Assembly (NCBI GenBank): GCA_023143455.1
Contig: JAGLHT010000014.1
Location: forward strand, 1 to 53,201
Length of the DNA stretch: 53,201 nt
Source: Desulfobacterales bacterium
GTDB taxonomy: Bacteria; Desulfobacterota; Desulfobacteria; Desulfobacterales; Desulfobacteraceae
Reading direction: 5' to 3'
In this document: in pieces, positions 16,437-24,796 of the stretch
Position numbering within the stretch: the first letter of the stretch is position 1
Layout: each line of letters opens with the position of its first letter
Translations under genes and position numbers: made by a program
Notes under the pieces: generated by a model
Databases searched by the model: none
What the model saw: the letters and a program-made list of their open reading frames with translations, nothing else
What the model was told of the DNA's origin: nothing

Positions 16437-17574
16437 GCTTTATCTTTACATCATAGGAAAGAGTCTCTACTTTTTCAAGTTCATAGTCACAAGTTCCAAG
16501 ACCAAGACTCTGGGCATATTCAAGTTGATATTGCCACTCAACATCAGGATAGAGACCTTTGATTTTATCCTCTCCTTTCTTTTTATTACATTGGAGTATG
16601 CTTCCTGGAAGGGCTTCTTCGTTATTAACAAGATCTGCCGAAGCCTGATCAATTGCCACAGGATCTTTTGAAGCAAGAATTCCAATATCCCTGACAATGG
16701 GAGAGTCATTATAAGGAAGGCAGTCACATGTCGGGCTTATATCAGCAACTATATTAATAAAAAAGCTTTTATTTTTTTTGCCTTTGAGTACTCCTTCAGT
16801 ATACTCAACCATTTTTTCAAGAAAAACCGGTATGTTTTGATCCCATCTTATTTGAACAGCATCATTGGGGCATCGAATAATACATTCTCCACATCCAATA
16901 CATTTTTTTGAATCAATGTATGCTTTTTCTTCCTTAAGTTCAATTGCTTCTGTGGGGCAGTGATTTATACATTCTAAACATGCAATACAATTCTTTTTTT
17001 TGACTTTTGGGCTCACACTTGAGTGTTGTACCATTTTTCCTTTTCTTGAGGCACAGCCCATCCCAAGATTTTTCAATGTTCCGCCAAAGCCTGAAAGTTC
17101 ATGACCTTTAAAATGGGCAATTGAGACAAGTGCATCTGCATTGACTATCTCAGAACCAATATAGGCATGGGAGCAGTTCTTGCGGTTAATTTTAATCTTT
17201 GTCTCTGTTTTGCCCCTTAACCCATCAGCAATTACAATAGGTGTAGCATCCATGCTTGAGTATGAAAAACCGTTATCAATTGCTGTTTTAATGTGAGATA
17301 TGGAATCGCTTCTTGAGCCTGCATAAAGAGTGTTTGCATCAGTTAAAAAAGGTGTTGCTCCGGTTTTTTTAATGCATTTAATAATTTTTCGGATATATGG
17401 AGGGCGGATAAATGCAGTATTGCCTTTTTCGCCAAAATGAATTTTAACAGCAGCTAAATCCTCTTTGCCAAGCACATCCTTTATTTCGGCAATTTCACAG
17501 AGCCTTGCAAGCTTTTCAACAACGCTTTCTTTTGACGTGGCTCTGAAATCAGTAAAATATACTTTCGATGTCAT
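16426..17574 (-). CDS. DUF362 domain protein with two 4Fe-4S clusters
   Basis: The 382-residue protein has an N-terminal DUF362 region (VYFTDFRA, AVKIHFGEKGNTAFIRPPYIRK, and LVSIAHFKGHELSGFGGTLKNLGMGC). A bacterial ferredoxin-type insert follows, with CIACLECINHCPTEAI and CIGCGECIIRCPNDAV near residues 195-240, then a C-terminal ISPTCDCLPYNDSPIVRDIGI segment. Such proteins are common in anaerobes and are thought to be cytoplasmic electron carriers. It stands alone on the minus strand, convergent with the OadB gene and divergent from the GntR regulator. Confidence 0.88.
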   Translation of the reverse strand: MTSKVYFTDFRATSKESVVEKLARLCEIAEIKDVLGKEDLAAVKIHFGEKGNTAFIRPPYIRKIIKCIKKTGATPFLTDANTLYAGSRSDSISHIKTAIDNGFSYSSMDATPIVIADGLRGKTETKIKINRKNCSHAYIGSEIVNADALVSIAHFKGHELSGFGGTLKNLGMGCASRKGKMVQHSSVSPKVKKKNCIACLECINHCPTEAIELKEEKAYIDSKKCIGCGECIIRCPNDAVQIRWDQNIPVFLEKMVEYTEGVLKGKKNKSFFINIVADISPTCDCLPYNDSPIVRDIGILASKDPVAIDQASADLVNNEEALPGSILQCNKKKGEDKIKGLYPDVEWQYQLEYAQSLGLGTCDYELEKVETLSYDVKIKPKP

Positions 17575-17662
17575 TTTGTCTCCTTACATTCAATTTGTAG
17601 TGTTTAAAGATTATGATCAAAATTCATATTAAAGTCAAACATGTTTATAAAATGATTTTTTA

Positions 17663-17691
17663 TTGACATTAAATTGGAATAAATTTACCAT
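17663..17691 (+). promoter_or_regulatory. Candidate sigma70 promoter for the GntR regulator gene
   Basis: TTGACA (17663-17668), a 17-base spacer, then TACCAT (four of six matches, 17686-17691). It lies about 70 bp upstream of the GTG start at 17764. An AT-rich leader follows. Confidence 0.5.
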
Positions 17692-17763
17692 GCATCTAAT
17701 AGGTATTGATATCTCCATAGGAATTAGAACATTATTAGAATAATAATATGTATGAGGTAACAA

Positions 17764-18381
17764 GTGAATTCAAATGAAATATTTGAAGCGTTAAGAAAAA
17801 AAATTATCAAACTGGAGCTTGAACCGGAAAAAGTTTTAAACTTAAGCGAGCTTGCAGAAGAATTTTGTGTTAGCCGAACTCCAATAAAAGAGGTATTGAT
17901 CCTTCTACAGGCAGAAGAGTGGATAATGAGACACGGTTCACATTTTATTGTAACTCCTTTGAGCCTTGAACGCATCCGTGAACTCACTGAAATTCGTATG
18001 GTACTGGAAGTACAGGCAAATATTTGGGCGATGCAGCGTATTACTGCATCAGAATTGAAAGCCTTAAAAGAATTAGAAAATAAAATACTTGATTTTGACA
18101 ACAATTGCAGTAATCAAGATATTGTGGATTTTGATTTCCAAATTCATCATTATATATTTAAAATTGCAAAAAATGCACATCTTGCAAGGCTTTTGGAAAG
18201 ACTATTATGCCATTATCTTCGTTTCTGGCTCTCAATTCCACGCCAAATAGATATTAAAAGCTTTTTTGTAGAAGCCCGTGAGCTTATAAAAGCTATTGAA
18301 AATAAAGATGAAGCATTAGTCAAAGAATGCACAACAGCGCATATCCGTAAATCTGTTGCAGAAATTATGGGCACAGCATAG
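17764..18381 (+). CDS. GntR family transcriptional regulator with FCD ligand domain
   Basis: This 205-residue regulator has an N-terminal winged helix-turn-helix with the GntR pattern LNLSELAEEFCVSRTPIKEVLILLQAEEW (residues 23-52). The all-helical FCD effector domain follows, including IRELTEIRMVLEVQANIWAMQ, DFQIHHYIFKIAKNAHLARLLERL and the closing EALVKECTTAHIRKSV. The metal-binding Asp and His residues of FCD domains appear in this second part. The GTG start follows GAGGT. Its target is not evident; neighbours are an unrelated ferredoxin protein and a lipoprotein. Confidence 0.88.
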   Translation: MNSNEIFEALRKKIIKLELEPEKVLNLSELAEEFCVSRTPIKEVLILLQAEEWIMRHGSHFIVTPLSLERIRELTEIRMVLEVQANIWAMQRITASELKALKELENKILDFDNNCSNQDIVDFDFQIHHYIFKIAKNAHLARLLERLLCHYLRFWLSIPRQIDIKSFFVEARELIKAIENKDEALVKECTTAHIRKSVAEIMGTA

Positions 18382-18410
18382 CTTTTTTTATTTTTGAATT
18401 ATTGTAATAA

Positions 18411-18932
18411 TCAATTTTTGGGATAATCTAGCTTATAATTTTTTATCCCTTTTCTGTCTATGGGGGCAAGTTTGTAATGAAAATTTCGTGAAATTATCTT
18501 TCCTGCTATTTTTTTTTGATTAAATCGAGAAACATACTCGGTTATTTTACCCGCTTTAACTGTAAAAAATACTTTTTCTGATCTATTATTAGTGCTCACA
18601 TTAAATAGCCATATTTTATTCCCTTCTGGCAATTGTTGCTTATGATTAGAGATTAACGATGCAGTATATTCAATTTCTGAACTGCCTTTTTCTGCATGCC
18701 AATGCACCAATGCCAATTGATCAGGATTGATTCCATAAAAATGTCCTTTTACGATCTCTAAAAATTTGATATTGCCACATGGATTGAATAAACCTTTTGT
18801 TAATTTACAGTCTGCTTTGATCACCTTGTATAATCCGATGTGGCTTTCAAGGTTATATGTTGAAGAGGTACAAGAAAATAGCAAAGGTACTAAGGATAGA
18901 AAAAATATAGTTATCTTTAAAAGAGAGCTCAT
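18411..18932 (-). CDS. Putative lipoprotein of unknown function
   Basis: The 173-residue protein has a lipoprotein signal: a hydrophobic stretch ending SLVPLLFSC with Cys21 as likely lipidation site. The rest is a beta-rich small domain with two further cysteines (DCKLTKGLFNPC) and no motif I recognise. It is convergent with the GntR gene, with 29 bp between stops. An AT-rich dyad at 18394-18414 might act as a weak shared terminator. Confidence 0.65.
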   Translation of the reverse strand: MSSLLKITIFFLSLVPLLFSCTSSTYNLESHIGLYKVIKADCKLTKGLFNPCGNIKFLEIVKGHFYGINPDQLALVHWHAEKGSSEIEYTASLISNHKQQLPEGNKIWLFNVSTNNRSEKVFFTVKAGKITEYVSRFNQKKIAGKIISRNFHYKLAPIDRKGIKNYKLDYPKN

Positions 18933-19080
18933 TTGTTTTGATAACTTGAATATTATTTATTTTCAAGTAAATTCTCTAGGAATGATTTTTAACATAAGCT
19001 ACCTCACATTTTTTTATTTGACAATTTTAAACTAATCCTTAAATTTCACCATATTTGTTTAATTAAAAAAGGAGAAAAAT

Positions 19081-19611
19081 ATGTCTGAATTAACAGCCAT
19101 TTTCGAAACAAACAAAGGTCCCATCAACATAAAGTTATTTGCTGACAAGACCCCTGTTACCTGTGGTAATTTTGCAAACCTTGCAAAAAGAGAATACTAC
19201 AACGGTCTTAAATTCCATCGTGTCATTCCCGATTTTATGATTCAGGGCGGTTGCCCCCAGGGAAACGGAATGGGTGGTCCAGGATATGAATTTAAAGATG
19301 AATTTGAAAAAGACTTGAAACATGACAAGCCTGGCATTCTTTCCATGGCAAATGCCGGTCCTGGAACAAATGGCAGTCAGTTTTTTATTACCCATGGTCC
19401 GACTCCCCATCTCGACGGTGTTCACACTGTTTTTGGTGTAGTTGAAAGTGATGAAGACCAGAAAATCGTTGACAGCATTGCCCAGGGTGACGTCATTGAA
19501 AAAATCACCATTAAAGGCGATTCTGACAAGTTGTTTGAACAAGTCAATCCTGAACTGGATGGCTGGAACAAAACAATAAGTAAAAAATTCCCAAAACTCC
19601 CAAAAGCCTAA
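19081..19611 (+). CDS. Cyclophilin-type peptidyl-prolyl cis-trans isomerase
   Basis: This 176-residue protein is a cytoplasmic single-domain cyclophilin without a signal peptide. Active-site residues are visible in [22 protein letters not shown] (catalytic Arg, Phe, Met, Gln), in [17 protein letters not shown] and in [13 protein letters not shown]-terminal extension past the barrel ends in [13 protein letters not shown]. The gene is monocistronic, with AAAGGAG at 19068-19074 and a strong terminator after it. A TTGACA at 19018 with a weak TAAATT 16 bases later could be its promoter. Confidence 0.93.
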   Translation: MSELTAIFETNKGPINIKLFADKTPVTCGNFANLAKREYYNGLKFHRVIPDFMIQGGCPQGNGMGGPGYEFKDEFEKDLKHDKPGILSMANAGPGTNGSQFFITHGPTPHLDGVHTVFGVVESDEDQKIVDSIAQGDVIEKITIKGDSDKLFEQVNPELDGWNKTISKKFPKLPKA

Positions 19612-19640
19612 ACAACAGCTCAACGCCAAAAAATATACAC

Positions 19641-19680
19641 AAAAAGGCCGGATTATATAAAAATCCCGGCCTTTTTATTT
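19641..19680 (+). terminator. Rho-independent terminator after the cyclophilin gene
   Basis: AAAAAGGCCGG (19641-19651) and CCGGCCTTTTT (19665-19675) form an 11-bp perfect stem with an AT-rich loop and a T-rich 3' side. It starts 30 bp after the cyclophilin stop. Because the stem is flanked by A and T runs on both sides it could work in either direction. Confidence 0.88.
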
Positions 19681-19743
19681 AAACTTCAAAAGAAAAATCA
19701 AGATTATCCTGTTAAACCTTAATTCCACAACTTTTCAAAATAT

Positions 19744-19772
19744 TTGACATAAATCCGTTTTAGATTTATACT
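19744..19772 (+). promoter_or_regulatory. Strong sigma70-type promoter for the cysteine-desulfurase-family gene
   Basis: A perfect TTGACA (19744-19749), an optimal 17-base spacer and TATACT (five of six, 19767-19772). It lies 85 bp before the ATG at 19857. This is one of the two best promoter matches in the window. Confidence 0.75.
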
Positions 19773-19856
19773 GTATTCATTATAGATTAATTATTTAACA
19801 GATTAATAATTAATGTGCAATTTTAAAAAATCTTTGCAAAGAAGAGGGCGTTAGTT

Positions 19857-21017
19857 ATGAGTGATCTTATTTATCTTGATAATGGAGCAACATCTTTCCC
19901 AAAACCCGAAGAAGTGTATTCTTATATGGATGATTTCTATAGAAATAATGGTGTTAGCCCTGGAAGGTCTGGTTATGACCTTTGTATTGAAACAGGAAAT
20001 GTTGTTGAAAATACAAGGAAAACCCTCACTGAATATTTTAATGGCAAAGACCCTAACAGACTTGTGTTTTCATTAAATTCTACAGATGCGTTAAACCTTG
20101 CTATATCAGGCATTCTTGAACCAGGTGATCATGTGATAACAACCACTTTGGAACACAACTCTGTTTTAAGACCCCTTTATCATATGTCATTGTATAACAA
20201 TGTCGAAGTTGATTATATCCCTTTTGATAAAAACGGTTTTGTTAATCCAGACGATTTTGCCGCAAAAATTAAAAGTAATACAAGGCTTGTTGTTTTAAAC
20301 CATGCTTCAAATGTTCTTGGGACAATTCAGCCTGCAAAGGAAATCGGAAAACTTTGTAAAGACAATGGAATAATTTTTCTTATTGATGCATCCCAGACAG
20401 CAGGGAAAATTTCAGTTGACATTGAAGAGTTGAATGTCGATGTTGTGGCATTTACAGGACACAAATCCCTTCTTGGTCCTGTGGGCATTGGTGGATTGTA
20501 TGTAAGAGAAAATATTGAAATTAAACATACAAGGGCAGGGGGGACCGGGGTAAAATCCGCTGTTAAACATCATCTGGAAGAGTATCCCTACCGGCTAGAA
20601 TATGGGACATTGAATACTATTGGGGTAGCAGGGTTGTATGCAGGCATGAAATGGCTTCTTGGTAAGGGAATTGATAAAATTCACAAGGAAGAGATGATAT
20701 TAACTGAAAAATTCAGAGATGGCTTGAATAGGATAGATAACATAATCACATATTGCGGGGACGATCTAACAGATCATATAGGAGTTATCAGTTTTAATAT
20801 TAAGGGTTTTGAAGCCGTAAACACAGGAACTATTTTAGATGGCGACTATAATATCGCCTGTAGAACAGGGTTACAATGCGCACCATTGGTTCATGAACAG
20901 ATTGGAACAGATAAGATCCATGGGACTGTGAGGATGGGGCTTGGTCCATTTAATACAGAAGAACATATAGAAAAAGCCTTGGCTGCAATTAAAGAGATTG
21001 CTGAAACATACGTATAA
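19857..21017 (+). CDS. PLP-dependent aminotransferase class V, cysteine desulfurase family
   Basis: The 386-residue enzyme resembles the cysteine-desulfurase-like family that carries a C-terminal reactive cysteine. PLP-site residues are His100 (TLEHNS), Asp178 and Gln180 (LIDASQTAG), and Lys203 in FTGHKSLLGPVG, the Schiff-base lysine. A cysteine pair follows in ACRTGLQCAPLVHE (Cys335, Cys341), Cys341 being in the position expected for the persulfide-forming residue. Sulfur donation or selenocysteine lyase activity are both possible. No IscU or Suf scaffold is nearby. It has its own strong promoter. Confidence 0.87.
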   Translation: MSDLIYLDNGATSFPKPEEVYSYMDDFYRNNGVSPGRSGYDLCIETGNVVENTRKTLTEYFNGKDPNRLVFSLNSTDALNLAISGILEPGDHVITTTLEHNSVLRPLYHMSLYNNVEVDYIPFDKNGFVNPDDFAAKIKSNTRLVVLNHASNVLGTIQPAKEIGKLCKDNGIIFLIDASQTAGKISVDIEELNVDVVAFTGHKSLLGPVGIGGLYVRENIEIKHTRAGGTGVKSAVKHHLEEYPYRLEYGTLNTIGVAGLYAGMKWLLGKGIDKIHKEEMILTEKFRDGLNRIDNIITYCGDDLTDHIGVISFNIKGFEAVNTGTILDGDYNIACRTGLQCAPLVHEQIGTDKIHGTVRMGLGPFNTEEHIEKALAAIKEIAETYV

Positions 21018-21106
21018 TAGTTTATGTTGGAGTTTTGTTCTTGACTTGCATAACTTAATAAAGTAAAAAAATCTAAATAGTACTTAACAAGCGCAAGAGG
21101 AAAACA

Positions 21107-21733
21107 ATGTTAGATGTACCAAGAACCACTGATACTGTTTTGATGGTCAGGTCCTATGATTTCGGATTTAATGAAGAAACAGGACGGTACAATGAATTTC
21201 AACAAAAGCTTAAATCCTCTGCAATAGAAATTAATAAAAAAGCAAATATCGAATTTCAAAATATGGTGGACCTTCTTAAAAAAGAGGGCGTTAACGTATT
21301 GATTTTTGAAAAGCCTGTTGAAAAATTATTAAAAGTAAATGGGTATAAAATCAGAAATATCATCAATGTTGGGCGTCTTGATGAAACAGACAGTTTTCTT
21401 GAAGGTACTGGAAGCATGGTGATTGACCATGCAGGCGAGATTGTTTATGCCGCGCGATCTAAGAGATGCAATGATGAACAATTTGATAATTTTATCCGCC
21501 GGCGCTTCTATAAAGAAGGTATACTTTTTGATACGGCAAGTTCAACAGGACATCCTGTTTATCATACTAATGTTATGTCAGAACAGGCTTTTTCAGCCTA
21601 TTCAAAAGTGCAGATTCAAAGGCTTGAACAATATGGCAAAATTTTGCCTGTTGATCTTACAACAATTGAAACTGTTGGAGGTGGGAGTGCCCGTTGTATG
21701 TTGGCTGAAATTTTTTCTGAAAGGACAGGCTAA
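21107..21733 (+). CDS. CtlX-like arginine deiminase-fold protein lacking two internal blocks
   Basis: The 208 residues match the start, middle and end of the ~310-residue citrulline hydrolase/amidinotransferase-related (CtlX) family. These are TTDTVLMVRSYDFGFNEETG, FLEGTGSMVIDHAGEIVYAARS, PVYHTNV and VGGGSARCMLAEIF. The catalytic His153 and Cys197 are kept. The family block with the FPNNW loop should lie at about residue 70 and is absent. The block between HTNV and MSEQAF (usually including FAGNMLEL) is also absent, at about residue 156. The frame is intact and the ribosome-binding site (AGAGG) is good, so it is either a trimmed functional protein or a recent in-frame decayed gene. Confidence 0.75.
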   Translation: MLDVPRTTDTVLMVRSYDFGFNEETGRYNEFQQKLKSSAIEINKKANIEFQNMVDLLKKEGVNVLIFEKPVEKLLKVNGYKIRNIINVGRLDETDSFLEGTGSMVIDHAGEIVYAARSKRCNDEQFDNFIRRRFYKEGILFDTASSTGHPVYHTNVMSEQAFSAYSKVQIQRLEQYGKILPVDLTTIETVGGGSARCMLAEIFSERTG

Positions 21734-21735
21734 AA

Positions 21736-22641
21736 ATGTTATTTTTTCTCCCATCATATGTTAAAGGGAGCTGTTCATTTTTATTATATACTGTTAATTC
21801 TATTCTTTTATGTATGCCTCTTTTCTTAATAGCAAGCATTAAATTTTTTGTTCGTATCCCATTTGTAACCGACCTTTGCACAAAAATGCTTATATTTAAT
21901 GCAAGTTTATGGATAAGTATAAATTCATTTATTATACACTTGTTTAATAAAATAGACTTTGATATTCGAGGACTTGAACAACTTGAAAAAAAACAATGGT
22001 ATCTTGTGCTTTCCAATCATCAATCATGGGTTGATATTCTAGTACTTCAAAAAATATTAAACAGGAAAATTCCCATGTTGAAATTCTTTTTAAAAAAGGA
22101 GCTTATTTGGGTACCATTTCTTGGACTTGCCTGGTGGGCTTTGGATTTTCCATTTATGAAACGATATTCAAAAAAGTTTATTGAGGAGAACCCCCATCTG
22201 AGGGGGAAAGATTTTGAAAAAACAAAAAAAGCTTGTGAGAAATTTAAAAAAACTCCTGTTTCTATAATGAATTTTGTCGAAGGAACTAGATTTACAAAAG
22301 AAAAGAAAAAACTGTCAAAAGGAAAGTTTGAGAATTTACTTCAACCCAAGGCTGGAGGTGTGGCATTTGTTTTAGGGTTAATGGGTGAATTTCTTCATAA
22401 AATTATTAATGTTACAATAGTATACCCTGAAAGTTCACCAACACTTTGGACATTTATGTCAGGCAAGACCAAAAAAGTGGTAGTTGACTTTCAAGTACTG
22501 CCTGTAACTGATTCGCTTACAGGCGATTTTGTTAATGATAAACTTTTTAAAGATAGATTTTGTAGCTGGTTAAATATCCTCTGGGAAGAAAAAGATTGTA
22601 AAATTGAAAGCCTGTTAAAAGAAAATGATGGTTTTAGATAG
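21736..22641 (+). CDS. 1-acylglycerol-3-phosphate acyltransferase-like protein (PlsC/YihG type)
   Basis: The 301-residue membrane acyltransferase has one or two N-terminal hydrophobic helices and then the LPLAT motifs. These are HX4D as His95-Asp100 (NHQSWVD), a FLKKELIWVPFLGLAWW block, and FVEGTRFT as the glycerophosphate-binding motif. A C-terminal segment gives VTIVYPESSPTLWTFMSG. The long N-terminus and the FPFMKRYSK block resemble YihG/lysocardiolipin-type members. It starts 2 bp after the CtlX-like stop, so they are co-transcribed. Confidence 0.88.
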   Translation: MLFFLPSYVKGSCSFLLYTVNSILLCMPLFLIASIKFFVRIPFVTDLCTKMLIFNASLWISINSFIIHLFNKIDFDIRGLEQLEKKQWYLVLSNHQSWVDILVLQKILNRKIPMLKFFLKKELIWVPFLGLAWWALDFPFMKRYSKKFIEENPHLRGKDFEKTKKACEKFKKTPVSIMNFVEGTRFTKEKKKLSKGKFENLLQPKAGGVAFVLGLMGEFLHKIINVTIVYPESSPTLWTFMSGKTKKVVVDFQVLPVTDSLTGDFVNDKLFKDRFCSWLNILWEEKDCKIESLLKENDGFR

Positions 22642-22647
22642 GTAGGT

Positions 22648-24777
22648 TTATGCAATGATCATTTCGTATTGACGCCCTCTTTTTTTATCATCATCCTTTT
22701 GGTACATAAGTTCCTTGATTTTAGAATTAACTATTTTTTCTTTAATTTGCTTCTCTGAAAATTTACCCTGAACCACTGTTCCCGGGAAGATAATCCCTGT
22801 TACTTTAATTGTTGTATCACCCTGATTGGCATCGCTCCACTCTGAAAGATGTTTTTTCTCATTTCTTAGATCATCAATGCTTTGTTGGGTCTCGGATAAA
22901 GAGTCCTCAATGCTTTTAATCCTTTTTTCCAGATCATCTATTTTACCAAAACAGGTTTCAAGTTTTTTGTTTATTTTGTTTTCCTCGCTTTTTAGAGTAT
23001 TCAATGTGTTTTTCAAAATACCTGTTTCTTTTTTGTCTCTGGTATTCTCGATAATGGAATCTATTTTAGAATTTATTCTTTTTTGATTTGCTTGGGATTT
23101 TTCCTGAATATCAGCAAGGCGTGTGGTATTTTTGTGATATTCTTTGTTTTTGTCAATAAGGTTTTCTAATTTCTTTGTTTCTTTGTTTGTTTCTTTTATA
23201 AAGGTGCTTATTTTGTTTTTAATAGCTGCAAGTTCTTTGTTAACAAATACATCTCGACCAGTTCTTATAATGTTGGGCTCTGAAAGTTCAGTTCCAATTT
23301 GTTTTGCAAAAACTCCCATTTTTGCAGTTATTTTACATGAGATTATTTTCCCATCCTTTGTAATACATGCTCCACTGGTTTCAATTTGGGAGTCTACAAC
23401 TTCTTTTGTTATGTAGACATTGCCCATACAGACAATTTTTGAGTTGTGGACGAATTTGGCATATACATTGCCCTTGGCATAAATTACAGCTTCATTAACC
23501 CCGTTTACAATATTTATATTACCTTCAGAATGGACAATTCCACCTTGAATTTCTTGCGCGCTGATATCATTGCCTCTTACTTCAAATCCATCTTTTATAC
23601 ATCCTTTTATTTTTATATTGCCGTCATATTTAATATGACCTGTTTGGTAATTTACATCTCCGGTTGTTATATATTCTTGATTAACAACAACAAGGCCTGC
23701 CCAGGTAAGTTTTGGATATCCATTGACAGCTGCGAGTATTTTAAGCCGATCTTCAGATAGTTTTGTTCCTTTCCCATGCCGTAATTTCATATCCTGTGCC
23801 TTGTTTGTTGCTAATTCTATATCAAAAACATTTTTCCCACTGGATGACTCTTTAAGAGGTATTTTTTCAGATAGAACAGTGCCCTTTTCAACTTGAGGAA
23901 TCATTCCCCTGTCCTTAAAATCGATTCTTCCACTGGCACTTAACCCCCCAGCTTTTAAATGATCTGTATCAAAAAAGTATTCGATTTTTGCATTTTTACC
24001 TGATAGAGGTTTAATGCCTTTAGATGCAATAAAACCTTTTTGTTTAAACCCTCTTGATTTTATAAATCCTAACAAAAGATCATTATTTACAAGTCCAAAC
24101 GTAATGCCTTTTTTAATAAGAAGGTCTCTGATATCTTCTGGGTTGATGTTATCATCAAAATCTTCTGTCTTAGATATTAGTGCTGTCAGGGTGTCTTGCG
24201 TGATCTCAAGTTTTATACCGTGTTTAATAATTTCAAAAGTGCTGGTACTTGGTATTGATTTTTGGTTTTCATCGTTTTTGGTGGTATTTTTTTCTTTGGA
24301 TTTAAGAGCATCAGAGTTATTATCGGTGTTTGAATAATCACGTTTAATATCTTTGATTAATCTGTTTTGTATTTTTAAAATAAAATTACGTTGCTCGATT
24401 TTTATTATCCCTGCCTCAACAAGCATATCGCCAATAAGTCTTGGGTTTTTTTTGGTTTTGAAACTCTGATCTTGTTCTTCTAATACAAGGTCTACTACGC
24501 TCTGGGAAATAAACCCTTTGTTTACAGCAATTGTACCAAATTTAATATCTTTTTGTCTTAATACTATTGCTTTAGTCGCAGTTATTATCCTTTTTAAATT
24601 TTGAGGAGTAATGAGATTGTTAGAAAGAAAATAATCTTTTAACGTTTCTTCAGGGTCACTCGCATCTGAACATGCATTCATGGCTTCGTCAAATTCCTGT
24701 TCAGTTATAAGAGAGTTTTTTATTGCAAGTCTTCCGAGTAATGGGGCCTTAACAAAGCCGTTGCTATATTTTCCCAT
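22648..24777 (-). CDS. FapA/DUF342 family polymer-forming protein with N-terminal MshEN-like segments
   Basis: The 709-residue protein has three parts. Residues about 10-135 contain repeated short motifs such as GRLAIKNSLITEQEF, FGTIAVNKGFISQS and IGDMLVEAGIIKIEQ, like MshEN/type II secretion ATPase N-domains that bind cyclic di-GMP in some proteins. The DUF342 region follows, with a FapA N-domain and a right-handed beta-helix (DVNYQTGHIKYDGNIKIKGC and following). A long coiled coil and a short beta segment (GTVVQGKFSEKQIK) close it. It is the last gene behind ispH-ubiA. A paralogue lies at 37298. FapA-like proteins are poorly understood. Confidence 0.8.
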   Translation of the reverse strand: MGKYSNGFVKAPLLGRLAIKNSLITEQEFDEAMNACSDASDPEETLKDYFLSNNLITPQNLKRIITATKAIVLRQKDIKFGTIAVNKGFISQSVVDLVLEEQDQSFKTKKNPRLIGDMLVEAGIIKIEQRNFILKIQNRLIKDIKRDYSNTDNNSDALKSKEKNTTKNDENQKSIPSTSTFEIIKHGIKLEITQDTLTALISKTEDFDDNINPEDIRDLLIKKGITFGLVNNDLLLGFIKSRGFKQKGFIASKGIKPLSGKNAKIEYFFDTDHLKAGGLSASGRIDFKDRGMIPQVEKGTVLSEKIPLKESSSGKNVFDIELATNKAQDMKLRHGKGTKLSEDRLKILAAVNGYPKLTWAGLVVVNQEYITTGDVNYQTGHIKYDGNIKIKGCIKDGFEVRGNDISAQEIQGGIVHSEGNINIVNGVNEAVIYAKGNVYAKFVHNSKIVCMGNVYITKEVVDSQIETSGACITKDGKIISCKITAKMGVFAKQIGTELSEPNIIRTGRDVFVNKELAAIKNKISTFIKETNKETKKLENLIDKNKEYHKNTTRLADIQEKSQANQKRINSKIDSIIENTRDKKETGILKNTLNTLKSEENKINKKLETCFGKIDDLEKRIKSIEDSLSETQQSIDDLRNEKKHLSEWSDANQGDTTIKVTGIIFPGTVVQGKFSEKQIKEKIVNSKIKELMYQKDDDKKRGRQYEMIIA

Positions 24778-24796
24778 AAATGTATCCCATTATGAA

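Noticed and set aside
18394-18414. Bidirectional terminator between the GntR and lipoprotein genes
   Set aside because: The dyad is entirely AT with a very small loop. It is too weak to list as a terminator, though the convergent layout makes one plausible.
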